A stretch of 19,106 bases of DNA. It comes from Oscillospiraceae bacterium. Its GTDB lineage: Bacteria > Bacillota_A > Clostridia > Oscillospirales > Ruminococcaceae. A model generated the notes under the pieces. The model worked only from the letters and a program-made list of their open reading frames with translations, was not told the origin of the DNA and did no database searches. The DNA is taken from NCBI GenBank assembly GCA_017829075.1, contig JAGAJA010000096.1, forward strand, positions 1 through 19,106, read 5' to 3'. Made by a program: the position numbers and the translations under genes. Each line of letters opens with the position of its first letter. Positions within the stretch are counted from its first letter, which is position 1. Positions 1-7,031 of this stretch are shown here, piece by piece.

Positions 1-111
1 GATATTTCCGATGATGATTTGCAGCTTATTGTAGATATGATTAACAATCGTCCGAGGAAACGCTTAAATTACCTTACTCCCTTTGAGGTGCTCAAAAAAT
101 TTTTCTCATAA
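1..111 (+). pseudogene. IS30-family transposase, C-terminal end (cut by the window edge)
   Basis: The frame is open from base 1 to a TAA at 109-111 and gives 36 residues. They include the motif NNRPRKRLNYLTPFEVL, which is the typical C-terminal end of IS30-family DDE transposases (the N-R-P-R-K-x-L-x-Y-x-T-P-x-E motif next to the last catalytic Glu region). Only the end of the gene lies in the window, so it is not possible to tell whether the transposase is intact to the left. The sequence just downstream looks like an IS30 terminal repeat, which suggests this is the right end of an insertion sequence rather than a random fragment. It is typed as pseudogene only because it is partial here. 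Confidence 0.85.
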
Positions 112-139
112 TTGTGTTGCACTTGTATTGACAATCTAT
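112..139 (+). repeat. probable right terminal inverted repeat of the IS30 element
   Basis: Directly after the transposase stop comes TTGTGTTGCACTTGTATTGA followed by CAATCTA. Position and composition (TTGCACTT...TTGACAATCT) match what IS30-family ends usually look like. The left end is outside the window, so the inverted partner cannot be checked. Confidence 0.5.
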
Positions 140-271
140 CCCTTAAAAAATAAATTTTTGTTATTTAAAATTAAATGTTACCTTTTTTGCACATATTTAT
201 TTTACAATGTTTAGGTAATTTTTACACTGACTCCAAAATATCATTTTTAATAGAAAATAAACATACAAATA

Positions 272-410
272 CCCCTCTTATGTTTCTTGCCAAAATCATA
301 ACATAAGAGGGGGAGATAAATCAAGAGATTGTGTTAGCTACTAGACTATATAATACATCACCTTGATTAAGCAAGAGGGGGATGTTATTTTTCGCCCCCT
401 CTTTCTTGTT
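272..410 (+). other. structured non-coding segment with competing hairpins
   Basis: A perfect 13-bp inverted repeat (CCCCTCTTATGTT at 272-284 with its complement at 300-312) is followed by a 7-bp pairing AATCAAG/CTTGATT (319-325 with 362-368) and a 9-bp hairpin AAGAGGGGG/CCCCCTCTT (373-381 with 395-403). The last hairpin is followed by a short T-rich stretch and looks like an intrinsic terminator. The 3' arm of the first hairpin (305-313) has the same nine bases as the 5' arm of the last, so both can compete for the arm at 395-403, which is the layout of an attenuator or a small structured RNA. No protein-coding frame is convincing here. Confidence 0.4.
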
Positions 411-496
411 ATTATCTAAATACTAGCACATTATTTATTACTCTAAATATAGGTGTGATTTTTTGGTGATGTTGACGAGTTGGGTGAGCCAGTCGA

Positions 497-545
497 GTGC
501 CTCGACACGCATTTTCGCGCGTCGAGGTACTTTTTTGTTGTTTTT
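497..545 (+). terminator. strong intrinsic terminator
   Basis: A 14-bp stem (GTGCCTCGACACGC at 497-510 with GCGCGTCGAGGTAC at 517-530, wobble pairs included) encloses a 6-base loop and is followed by TTTTTTGTTGTTTTT. This is a textbook Rho-independent terminator for rightward transcription. The gene it once served is not visible between the IS30 end and this point, so it probably terminates an untranslated or lost transcript. Confidence 0.75.
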
Positions 546-597
546 CTCCCGCATTAATATATATTGTATAGTATAGCAACTATATTAGACATAATTA

Positions 598-633
598 TGC
601 CTGCAAACGGCTTGACAGAGCCACTTGCGGGCA
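598..633. other. two-part stem-loop in non-coding DNA
   Basis: TGCCTGCAA (598-606) pairs with TTGCGGGCA (625-633), and inside it GGCT pairs with AGCC around the loop TGACAG. The segment from 546 to 722 has no convincing gene. A minus-strand open frame runs through it, but it lacks a ribosome binding site and crosses the repeat at 722-865. Confidence 0.35.
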
Positions 634-721
634 TATTTCTTTCCCAGGATCAGTAATGAATTTCCGTAAGGTTTCTTGGCGGAATGGAAGCGAATCATAG
701 CGTAGGAAATGTTGTAGCCAA

Positions 722-865
722 TTTTTAGAGTTGGGCAGCGATAAAGAAAGAATTACACCAAGACGAATAAGCGGCTGAACGCAGCGAGCGACACTCCGGA
801 AATGGGGTGTCGCTTGTTTTATACAAAAATTTTTATTAACAAATTCAAAAAGGGTCTTCTCAAAA
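722..865 (+). repeat. left-end repeat, copy A (solitary)
   Basis: This stretch is homologous to 6893-7030. Shared parts, in order: TTTAG (724-728); GTT followed by CGATAAAGAA; an identical 20-mer ACCAAGACGAATAAGCGGCT (757-776 here, 6926-6945 in the other copy); a GAGCG(A/G)CAC...GTGTCGCT hairpin; then an AAATTC/TTCTCAAAAA stretch. The second copy lies just inside the left boundary of the serine-recombinase element. This copy therefore looks like the left end of a related element or a relic of one, but no matching recombinase or right end lies beside it. The promoter of the TetR operon sits at its right edge. Confidence 0.7.
787..822 (+). terminator. intrinsic terminator inside left-end repeat A
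   Basis: An 11-bp stem (AGCGACACTCC at 787-797 with GGGGTGTCGCT at 804-814) with a GGAAAT loop is followed by TGTTTTAT. The same hairpin, with changed bases that still pair, occurs at 6957-6982, so the structure is conserved. It would stop transcripts entering from the left before the TetR operon. Confidence 0.65.
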
Positions 866-896
866 ACGGTCAACGGTATTATAATATCATTGACCG
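857..896 (+). promoter_or_regulatory. promoter and probable operator of the TetR-ABC operon
   Basis: A -35 box TTCTCA (857-862), a 17-base spacer and a perfect -10 box TATAAT (880-885) lie 30 bases before the TetR start codon. An inverted repeat CGGTCAA (867-873) / TTGACCG (890-896) brackets the -10 box. Autorepression by the adjacent TetR protein is the natural reading of this layout; that part is inference. Confidence 0.6.
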
Positions 897-915
897 ATAC
901 AGTCAGGAGGAAAAT

Positions 916-1530
916 ATGAACGAGAAATTCTTTTCCCTGCCCGAAGAAAAGCAGATTGCTATGATAAATGCGGGCTACCGTGTGTTCTCACAAAACAGCT
1001 ACAAGAAAAGCCCTGTCAGCGAGATTGCTGCCGAGGCAGGCATAAGCAAATCCCTTCTTTTCCACTATTTCCGGAACAAGCGCGAGTTATACCTGTTTTT
1101 GATACAAAATGCGGCTGATACTACCTATAAGTACCTATATGAGTTCGGCTGCGGAGAGGAAGATGATTTTTTTGAAATCATGTACCGAGGGTTAAAGGCA
1201 AAGGTCGCTCTTATGAAGAAATACCCCGACCTAACCTTTTTTACGCTCAAAGCATACTACGAAACCGACCCGGAGGTATATGGCGATATTCAGAAAATCA
1301 TCGGCAGAATAGCATCATTCAATGCGAATGCAAAATTCCTTAAAATAAGTCCTGAAATATTTGTAGAGGGCATTGATTTGAATATGATGTATACGGATAT
1401 GTACTTAGCCTCCGAGGGTTATCTGTGGGAGAAATCTCATCAAGGGAAATTTGATGCCGACGAGGTTGAAAAGGACTTTGAGAAAATGATTGATTTCTGG
1501 AAGAAGATCTATCTGCGAAAGAAGCAATAA
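916..1530 (+). CDS. TetR/AcrR-family transcriptional regulator
   Basis: A 204-residue protein. The frame is open further upstream, but ATG 916 is chosen because AGGAGG (905-910) sits five bases before it and the promoter lies at 857-885. Residues about 11-55 form the TetR DNA-binding domain (AGYRVFSQNSYKKSPVSEIAAEAGISKS in outline, then LLFHYFRNKRELY, the usual recognition helix with its YF.(N/S)K motif). The remainder is the helical ligand-binding and dimerisation domain, which is too variable to suggest a ligand. It is followed after one base by an ABC ATPase and a permease, so it most likely represses this exporter operon and responds to a substrate of the pump. An inverted repeat around the -10 box is a candidate operator. 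The family call is secure; the ligand and target are inferred. Confidence 0.9.
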   Translation: MNEKFFSLPEEKQIAMINAGYRVFSQNSYKKSPVSEIAAEAGISKSLLFHYFRNKRELYLFLIQNAADTTYKYLYEFGCGEEDDFFEIMYRGLKAKVALMKKYPDLTFFTLKAYYETDPEVYGDIQKIIGRIASFNANAKFLKISPEIFVEGIDLNMMYTDMYLASEGYLWEKSHQGKFDADEVEKDFEKMIDFWKKIYLRKKQ

Positions 1531-1531
1531 A

Positions 1532-2410
1532 ATGAGCATAATCGAAACGAAAAATCTCACAAAGTATTATGGAAAAAGCCGTGGGATAATCGACCTTGAC
1601 CTGACGGTAAATGAGGGGGAATTCTTCGGATTTATCGGGCCAAACGGCGCAGGCAAATCCACCACTATACGAACTCTTCTCGGTCTTATCTATCCAACTT
1701 CCGGCGAGGCAAGAATTTTCGGCAAGGATATTATCCGTGACAAGACAGAAATTCTTTCAGACATTGGATATATGCCGTCCGAAGCCAATTTTTACAACGG
1801 AATGAGAGTTAAGGAAATTATTGCGCTTTCCGCAAAAATGCGCAAATCAGACTGCTCTGCCGAAGCCGACAGGCTCTGCGAAAGGCTTGCGCTAGACAAA
1901 GAAAAGCGAGCCGAGGAACTTTCTCTTGGCAATAAGAAAAAGGTTTCGATCGTGTGCGCACTCCAGCACAAGCCGCGGCTTTGTATCCTTGACGAGCCTA
2001 CCAGCGGTCTTGACCCGCTTATGCAGAAGGAGTTTTTTGATATACTCAAAGAGCGTCACAGCGCCGGCGCAACGATTTTCCTGTCCTCTCATGTTCTTTC
2101 CGAGATACAGAAAAACTGCTCCCGCGCGGCAATAATTAAGGAGGGCAGGCTTATCGCTCTTAACAGCGTGGAGAACCTGTCAAAAACAAGCGCCAAGCGC
2201 GTTACGCTGCACGGGGTAAGCGCGGTTCCCGAAAGCCTTTCGGCAAGGTCGGTCGAAACGAACGGCGACAGCGTTTCGTTCCTGTATAACGGCGACATCA
2301 AGGAGCTGCTTAACGCTGCAAGCGCCCTGCCGATTTACGATATGACGATAACAGAACCGAGTCTTGATGAGATATTCATGCACTACTACGAGAAAGGCGG
2401 CGAAAACTGA
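1532..2410 (+). CDS. ABC transporter ATP-binding protein (ABC-2 exporter type)
   Basis: A 292-residue cytoplasmic ATPase. The Walker A motif GPNGAGKST is at residues 36-44, the signature is LSLGNKKKV (a variant of LSGGQ, common in drug, bacteriocin and Na+ exporter subfamilies), Walker B is LCILDEPTSGLD, and the switch His follows in LSSH. The C-terminal end TEPSLDEIFMHYYE is typical of the CcmA/NatA-like subfamily. ATG 1532 lies one base after the TetR stop, with GAAAGAAG as a modest ribosome binding site. The stop overlaps the permease start (ATGA type), implying translational coupling. Together they would form a two-gene exporter of unknown substrate, for example a drug, a peptide or a lipid. 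The ATPase call is certain and the substrate is unknown. Confidence 0.93.
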   Translation: MSIIETKNLTKYYGKSRGIIDLDLTVNEGEFFGFIGPNGAGKSTTIRTLLGLIYPTSGEARIFGKDIIRDKTEILSDIGYMPSEANFYNGMRVKEIIALSAKMRKSDCSAEADRLCERLALDKEKRAEELSLGNKKKVSIVCALQHKPRLCILDEPTSGLDPLMQKEFFDILKERHSAGATIFLSSHVLSEIQKNCSRAAIIKEGRLIALNSVENLSKTSAKRVTLHGVSAVPESLSARSVETNGDSVSFLYNGDIKELLNAASALPIYDMTITEPSLDEIFMHYYEKGGEN

Positions 2411-3198
2411 TGATGATATACATAAAAGAACTGAAACAATCCTTTAAATCCCTTTGTATCTGGACAGCTTCAATTGCATTTATGATGCTGGTGTGCATAC
2501 TGCTTTTCCCTGAAATGAAAGGTGAAATGGACAGCGTAAGCGATATGTTCGCGAATATGGGCGGATTTTCCGCCGCATTCGGCATGGATAAGCTCAGTTT
2601 CGGCGAGCTGATGGGATTTTACGGAATTGAGTGCGGCAATATCCTCGGTATAGGCGGCGGATTTTTTGCGGCATTGGCAGGAATTTCAGTACTTGCAAAC
2701 GAGGAAAAGGAACGTACAGCTGAATTCCTGCTGACCCACCCGGTAAGCCGGTTTTCGGTCGTTACTCAAAAGCTTTTATCCGTACTGACGCAGGTAATTA
2801 TTCTTAATCTGATTGTGGTTGGTGTAAGCCTTATTTCAGCCGCAGCTATCGGAGAAACGCTTGAAATTAAGGAATTCCTTCTCCTGCATATTGCATTTCT
2901 GATTATGCAGCTTGAAATTTCCTGTATCTGTTTCGGAATTTCCGCTTTCATTAAGCGCGGAAGCATCGGCATAGGGCTTGGACTTGCTCTCGCCCTTTAT
3001 TTTATGAATCTTGTGTGCAACATAAGCGAGCAGGCAGAATTCCTCCGTTACATCACGCCTTACGCATACGCAGAGGCAAGCAACATCATTTCCGAAGCAA
3101 AGCTTGACATCGGATTGATTGCTGTTGGCGCAGTTATTGCTGTGGCTGGCGTTGCAGTCAGCTATTTCAAGTATATTAAAAAAGATATTGCGGTGTAA
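2410..3198 (+). CDS. ABC-2 type transporter permease
   Basis: A 262-residue integral membrane protein that partners the ATPase encoded directly upstream (starts in its stop codon). About six membrane segments can be seen: one near residues 16-34 (CIWTASIAFMMLVCILLF), then around 76-95, 118-145, 158-178, 185-203 and 236-255. The loop between the first and second segment (KGEMDSVSDMFANMGGFSAAFG) and the phrase LANEEKERTAEFLLTHPVSR are characteristic of the ABC-2 permease family (ABC2_membrane_2/5-like), where EE.(R/E)T.E.LL..PVSR precedes a membrane helix. The product ends in KYIKKDIAV. No terminator is obvious in the bases after the stop. The substrate cannot be told from sequence. Confidence 0.9.
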   Translation: MMIYIKELKQSFKSLCIWTASIAFMMLVCILLFPEMKGEMDSVSDMFANMGGFSAAFGMDKLSFGELMGFYGIECGNILGIGGGFFAALAGISVLANEEKERTAEFLLTHPVSRFSVVTQKLLSVLTQVIILNLIVVGVSLISAAAIGETLEIKEFLLLHIAFLIMQLEISCICFGISAFIKRGSIGIGLGLALALYFMNLVCNISEQAEFLRYITPYAYAEASNIISEAKLDIGLIAVGAVIAVAGVAVSYFKYIKKDIAV

Positions 3199-3288
3199 AT
3201 CCCGATAACAGCATTTCCCATTTTGCGTTATTTGAACCACAACTTTTTAATATTTTGTGCATTAGTTGAAAATTTTTGTGCAAAACTA

Positions 3289-3316
3289 TAAAATTGTGTA
3301 AATATCCCGCCGATAT
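3289..3316 (+). promoter_or_regulatory. sigma-D (flagellar/chemotaxis sigma factor) promoter of the chemoreceptor gene
   Basis: TAAA (3289-3292), a 16-base spacer and GCCGATAT (3309-3316) match the Bacillus SigD consensus TAAA-N14-16-GCCGATAT exactly. It lies about 100 bases before the chemoreceptor start codon, on the same strand. No good housekeeping -35/-10 pair competes with it. Confidence 0.8.
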
Positions 3317-3414
3317 ATGATTTAAGTTATAGATTTGGAACTTGTATATCATTTTTGATATGGCAGCAATGCCGGGTCAGAATAACTAAAAAAATAGGGA
3401 AAGGTATTTACATC

Positions 3415-5292
3415 ATGAAAAAGTCTTTGAAAATCGGTGCAAAAATCACAATTTATTCCTGCGCAGGAGCCGTGATATCTGCGGCAATAATGGCGGTGAT
3501 CACAACTGTGATCTTTATGAATTTTGTGACAACGCTGCAAAAGAAAGAAACCAGTACAGGCGTTATGGTACTGGAATCGGAAATATCCGCAGAGGTCAGC
3601 GATCTTGAAGGACTTAATCGGCTGCTTGTCGTGCAGACAGAGGGCAGCGCGATTTTGATGGAAAGAATGTGGGACAAGGTTGCCGAAGAAGGAAGATGCG
3701 GAGCGTATATTTCCGAGGGCAGTATTGTCTGGCAGTCGGCGGGTTTCCCGTTTGGAGCTGGGATAGCAAAGTCACCGAGCGGTCTGGTATGCAATGACGG
3801 AAAGCTGTTCGCGATCAATGTTTACAATGAAAGTGCAGGAACCTATGTCGTGTGCAGTGAACTCGGCGACCCGTACTTCGTTGATCAAGTAAAGGAAAAG
3901 ACCGGCGCTGAGCTTACTTTGTTCCTGGAGAATATCCGCTACAACACAACTCTGCTCAATTCCTCCGGCGAGAGGAATATTGGCACGGAGATGTCCGAGA
4001 GTATATGGCAGAGCGTTCAGTCCGGCGAAGTGTACATAGGTCAGGCAGTGATAAACGGGGTGAATTATTATGTGAACTACACCCCGCTTAAGGACGTGAA
4101 CGGGGATACAGTGGGCGCGTACTTTGCGGGGTATTCCACCGCCGAAGCCGACAAGGAGCTTGCGCTGGCTATCGTTATCTCTGGCATTGCAATGCTGGTT
4201 TTATGCGTGTTAGTTGCTTTCCTGCTGTACAAAGCCATGAACCGGCTGGTAAAAAAGCCGGTGGCTGAGGTAGTGGAGATATGCGGGCAGATAAGCTCCG
4301 CAGCGCTGGATTCGCAGGATTCCGAGTTCAGGTTCGCGGACGATGAAATGGGCGAGATAGCTAAAAAGCTCACTGATGCAAAGCGCAGTCTGCACACCAT
4401 TGTCGAGGACATATCAAGAGTGCTGTCTGCAATGGCGCATGGTGATTTCTCGGTCAGCCCCGGCATGAAGTACATGGGCAGCTTTGAGGAAATAAACCGC
4501 TCCTTCCGCATGATACAGGACACCCTCAGCGGGATAATCAAGAACATCAATACATCTTCGTCGGACGTATCGGCGGGTGCACAGCAGATGTCAGACGGGT
4601 CGCAGCTTCTGGCAGAGGGAACTACGGAGCAGGCAACGGCGGTTGACGAGCTGTCCTCCACGATAGCCGAGATATCTGATACTATCGCCAAGACCGCCGA
4701 AAACTCAGGCAGAGCAAGCGAGATATCCACAAACTGCGCAGACCAGATGATAGCTCAGGGCAGAGAGATGGAGGAAATGCTCGCTGCAATGGACAAGATA
4801 CAAAAGCAGTCAGAGGCTATATCCAATGTCATCAAGACTATCGAGGACATAGCGTTCCAGACCAACATTCTGGCGCTCAATGCGGCTATTGAGGCAGCGG
4901 GAGCAGGGGAAGCAGGAAAGGGCTTTGCGGTGGTTGCGGACGAGGTTCGAAACCTTGCTTCCAAGTCTGCGGAATCCGCGAACAGCACCAAGGAGCTTAT
5001 CTCCTCAACGATAGACGCGGTGGAGAACGGCTCAAGCATTGCACACAAGACAGCGGAAACCATGAACTCGGTGATAAAGCTGTCGCAGGAGAGCGCCGAT
5101 ATCGTTGCAGATATTTCAAAGGCGGCAGAGCAGCAGGCAGAGGCGGTAAAACAGGTGACAGTCGGCATAGAGCGCATTTCGCAGGTAATAGCGACCAATT
5201 CCGCGACCGCAGAGCAGTCGGCGGCTTCCTGCGAGGAGCTTTCGGCTCAGGCGCATATACTCAAGGAACAGATTGACCGCCTGAAAATTTGA
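3415..5292 (+). CDS. methyl-accepting chemotaxis protein with extracellular Cache-like sensor
   Basis: A 625-residue chemoreceptor. ATG 3415 is used rather than an upstream in-frame TTG because AGGGAAAGG lies just before it and residues 8-38 form the first membrane helix. Residues 40-245 are extracellular and resemble a single-Cache sensor ([20 protein letters not shown], then [26 protein letters not shown]). The second membrane helix is at about 249-273, followed by HAMP-like coiled segments (274-375) and the long signalling coiled coil. The hairpin tip that contacts CheA/CheW is at 477-515 ([19 protein letters not shown]...[15 protein letters not shown]). Residue 496 is Gly where most receptors have Arg in EAARAGE. 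There is no C-terminal CheR/CheB pentapeptide. A sigma-D promoter precedes it and a terminator follows, so it is a monocistronic, motility-linked gene. The ligand is unknown. Confidence 0.95.
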   Translation: MKKSLKIGAKITIYSCAGAVISAAIMAVITTVIFMNFVTTLQKKETSTGVMVLESEISAEVSDLEGLNRLLVVQTEGSAILMERMWDKVAEEGRCGAYISEGSIVWQSAGFPFGAGIAKSPSGLVCNDGKLFAINVYNESAGTYVVCSELGDPYFVDQVKEKTGAELTLFLENIRYNTTLLNSSGERNIGTEMSESIWQSVQSGEVYIGQAVINGVNYYVNYTPLKDVNGDTVGAYFAGYSTAEADKELALAIVISGIAMLVLCVLVAFLLYKAMNRLVKKPVAEVVEICGQISSAALDSQDSEFRFADDEMGEIAKKLTDAKRSLHTIVEDISRVLSAMAHGDFSVSPGMKYMGSFEEINRSFRMIQDTLSGIIKNINTSSSDVSAGAQQMSDGSQLLAEGTTEQATAVDELSSTIAEISDTIAKTAENSGRASEISTNCADQMIAQGREMEEMLAAMDKIQKQSEAISNVIKTIEDIAFQTNILALNAAIEAAGAGEAGKGFAVVADEVRNLASKSAESANSTKELISSTIDAVENGSSIAHKTAETMNSVIKLSQESADIVADISKAAEQQAEAVKQVTVGIERISQVIATNSATAEQSAASCEELSAQAHILKEQIDRLKI

Positions 5293-5330
5293 CTAACATA
5301 AAAGCCGCTGTAAAAAAGCAGACAAACGAA

Positions 5331-5368
5331 AAGACTACACTCCAAAACGAAAGGGTGTAGTCTTTTTT
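5331..5368 (+). terminator. terminator of the chemoreceptor gene
   Basis: AAGACTACAC (5331-5340) pairs perfectly with GTGTAGTCTT (5355-5364), and the stem runs into TTTTTT. It lies 39 bases after the chemoreceptor stop codon. Confidence 0.85.
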
Positions 5369-5506
5369 GTGCTATAAAGTATGTATGAAGAAACAAAACT
5401 CACAAAACATTTGTTGTCTGCCCCGCAAAACGAAAATAAATGACAAGCAAATATGAAATCAGCCGGATATAGGCTATCCCTATTGCAATGTATATTTTTT
5501 TAGGAT

Positions 5507-5535
5507 TAGACAGTAGCCTAATTTTGTGGTATACT
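5507..5535 (+). promoter_or_regulatory. promoter of the ABC importer operon
   Basis: TAGACA (5507-5512) and TATACT (5530-5535) are separated by 17 bases and lie about 60 bases before the lipoprotein start codon. An inverted pair TAGGCTA (5470-5476) / TAGCCTA (5514-5520), the second arm inside the promoter spacer, could be an operator. The expected leader is only about 50 bases long, too short for a riboswitch. Confidence 0.55.
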
Positions 5536-5595
5536 CAAAACACAGAAGCAAAGCACCTGAAAAACAAACAATTATATTGAAAGAAGGTCATAAAA

Positions 5596-6683
5596 ATGAA
5601 CAAAAGAATACTTACAGGAGCGCTTTCATTATTGCTATCTCTGTCGCTTGCCGCGTGCCAGAGCAGCGGGACGGACTCCTAAGCCGGAACAGACGGTGAG
5701 CAGCTTACGCCGTTCACGATCGGACATCTTCCTGCAACCGGTCATATATTGTATTTTATAGGCTATGAGGAGGGTTTTTTCAGGGACGAAGGTCTTGATG
5801 TGACCCTGAAGCAGTTCGATAACAACACAGCGGAGCTTGCTGCGCTTGAGGCAGGGAAAATCGACGTCGCGCCTATATCAACGCGACAAATCTCATTAAC
5901 TTCGTGACCGAGGGGCATAAGCTTACCTCTATCGGCGGAGTAATGAGCGACGGCCATGCGCTCGTGGTAAATAAAAAAATTGTCGAGGGCGTAGACCCTG
6001 AGAATTACAGCCTTGAGCTTCTAAAGGGCAAAACGATAGTGCTCCAGGCGGGAAGCACCTATGATGTGGAGTTCCGCATGGCGTTAAAAGAAAGCGGATT
6101 TGACCTCGAAAATGATATCAATATCGTATCCGCCGACAGCGGAACAAGCGCATACAATTCCCTTAACAACGGCGAGATCGACGGCGCAGCAGTATATGCT
6201 CCTTTCCGTCAGAAAGCCATTGACGCAGGCTTTGTGCCGCTTCTCTACTGCGATGAGATAGAGTATTTCAGCGATCCTATCTGCTGCCGGAGCGTTGCGC
6301 TGGAGGAAAATGTTTCTTCAAACCCGGAGAAATACGAAGCGTATTCAAGAGCAATGATCAGAGCCGCAGAATTTCTTGAGGCAAATCACGAAAAATCCAT
6401 AGAGGACGCAGGGAAATACCTTGATATCGACGCAGATATCCTAGAAAAGGATACCTACAATCATTCGATAAACAATCCTGACCCGGACGAAGCTAAGACC
6501 GTAACCTTCTACAACGCAATGAAAGAGCTTGGTTATCTGGACGGTAAAGAGGATATCGACATAACTCAGTTTGTAAACAACGATATATACGAGAGCGCAT
6601 TGAACGCCCTTGTTGAGGAAAACCCCGGCAATGAATATTACAAAGGGCTGATAGATTACCACGAAAATGCAGTGGTGAAATGA
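5596..6683 (+). pseudogene. substrate-binding lipoprotein of a NitT/TauT-type ABC importer, inactivated
   Basis: AGAAGG precedes ATG 5596. The first 21 residues are a lipoprotein signal (MNKRILTGALSLLLSLSLAAC) with lipobox LAAC. A TAA at 5680-5682 ends the frame after 28 codons. Beyond it the same frame continues with TPFTIGHLPATGHILYFIGY and EEGFFRDEGLDVTL, the start of a periplasmic-binding domain of the SsuA/TauA/NMT1 type, until about 5880. There the coding frame shifts (a one-base loss restores PISNATNLINFVTEG) and runs open to TGA 6681-6683. There are thus two independent lesions in an otherwise full-length gene. The permease and ATPase of the same operon are now at 16556-17437 and 17450-18259. 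The original substrate could be an organosulfonate, nitrate, a pyrimidine/thiamine precursor or similar; the sequence does not decide. Confidence 0.85.
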
Positions 6684-6688
6684 CCCGG

Positions 6689-6725
6689 AATGGAGAAGAT
6701 CTCTGATTTTCTCCATTTTAATTTA
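6689..6725 (+). terminator. intercistronic hairpin between lipoprotein and permease
   Basis: AATGGAGAA (6689-6697) pairs with TTCTCCATT (6709-6717), and TTTAATTT follows. Such a weak terminator or mRNA-end hairpin behind a binding-protein gene usually lowers expression of the downstream membrane gene relative to the binding protein. Confidence 0.5.
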
Positions 6726-6746
6726 GAGAACAAGGAAGAATGCCAT

Positions 6747-6800
6747 ATGAACCAAAAAATAAAAGGGGTTATCCTTAATCCCGTAAACGCGATCTTTTTA
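6747..6800 (+). pseudogene. ABC importer permease, 5' fragment (18 codons) left of the insertion
   Basis: AAGGAAG (6733-6739) precedes ATG 6747, which opens MNQKIKGVILNPVNAIFL, the basic N-terminus and first half of a membrane helix. The frame then hits a stop a few codons into foreign sequence. The permease body at 16556-17437 begins with LASALIFFLPDL in the matching frame. Joining at the shared TTTAG gives NPVNAIFLASALIFFLP, a normal hydrophobic helix, and a permease of about 310 residues. This fragment is therefore the severed start of that gene and marks the left edge of the element. Confidence 0.85.
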
Positions 6801-6820
6801 GTGTGTTGCCGATAAAGCAG
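6795..6820. repeat. attL-like left end B at the permease junction
   Basis: CTTTTTAG (6794-6801) is followed by TGTGTTGCCGATAAAGCAGT. The pattern TTTAG...GTT..CGATAAAG(A/C)A recurs at 724-746 (copy A) and 6896-6919 (copy C). Position B is the true junction with the permease gene, as shown by the gene reconstruction. Confidence 0.7.
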
Positions 6821-6881
6821 TTTCCGACCCGCCGAGCAAATCATCTATCGCTTAGATGAAGTATTGGCGAGGCGGAATTGC

Positions 6882-7030
6882 CTAAAGGGGCACCCTTTAG
6901 CTGGTTACCGATAAAGAAGTATTCAACCAAGACGAATAAGCGGCTTAATGCAAACGAGCGGCACGCATGATTGTGTGTCGCTCTTTTTTCTGTTTAAACA
7001 GTAAATTCTCAAAAAGAGTTGGTTTCAAAG
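6882..7030. repeat. left-end repeat, copy C, with palindromic core
   Basis: CTAAAGGG-GCA-CCCTTTAG (6882-6900) is a perfect 8-bp inverted repeat. Its right arm plus the next base, CCCTTTAGC (6893-6901), is repeated exactly at the right end of the element (16552-16560). It is followed by CTGGTTACCGATAAAGAAGT and the 20-mer shared with copy A (6926-6945). The stretch between B and C is only about 90 bases, so C may be the end of the present element while B belongs to an older, nearly deleted one inserted at the same site. Confidence 0.65.
6957..6989 (+). terminator. intrinsic terminator just inside the left end
   Basis: AGCGGCACGCA (6957-6967) pairs with TGTGTGTCGCT (6972-6982) around a 4-base loop, and CTTTTTTCTGTTT follows. 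The equivalent terminator occurs in copy A at 787-814. It would stop transcription of the host operon from running into the element. Confidence 0.75.
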
Positions 7031-7031
7031 G

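Noticed and set aside
595..873. Minus-strand open frame of 92 codons as a gene
   Set aside because: It runs across the left-end repeat, a terminator hairpin and the TetR promoter, and has no recognisable motif or ribosome binding site.
3355..3414. Earlier TTG start for the chemoreceptor
   Set aside because: The added 20 residues would precede the first membrane helix without a ribosome binding site, whereas ATG 3415 has one.
5371..5595. A riboswitch upstream of the importer operon
   Set aside because: The best promoter leaves a leader of only about 50 bases, and no known aptamer pattern is visible.
5680..5682. Stop-codon read-through or recoding in the binding lipoprotein
   Set aside because: The stop is TAA, not a selenocysteine or pyrrolysine codon, and a second, independent frameshift follows at about 5880, so decay is the simpler explanation.
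6893..7030. An origin of transfer (oriT) within the left-end repeat
   Set aside because: There is a conserved 20-mer and an inverted repeat next to a possible mobilisation remnant, but the inverted repeat is better explained as a terminator and I see no recognisable nick site.
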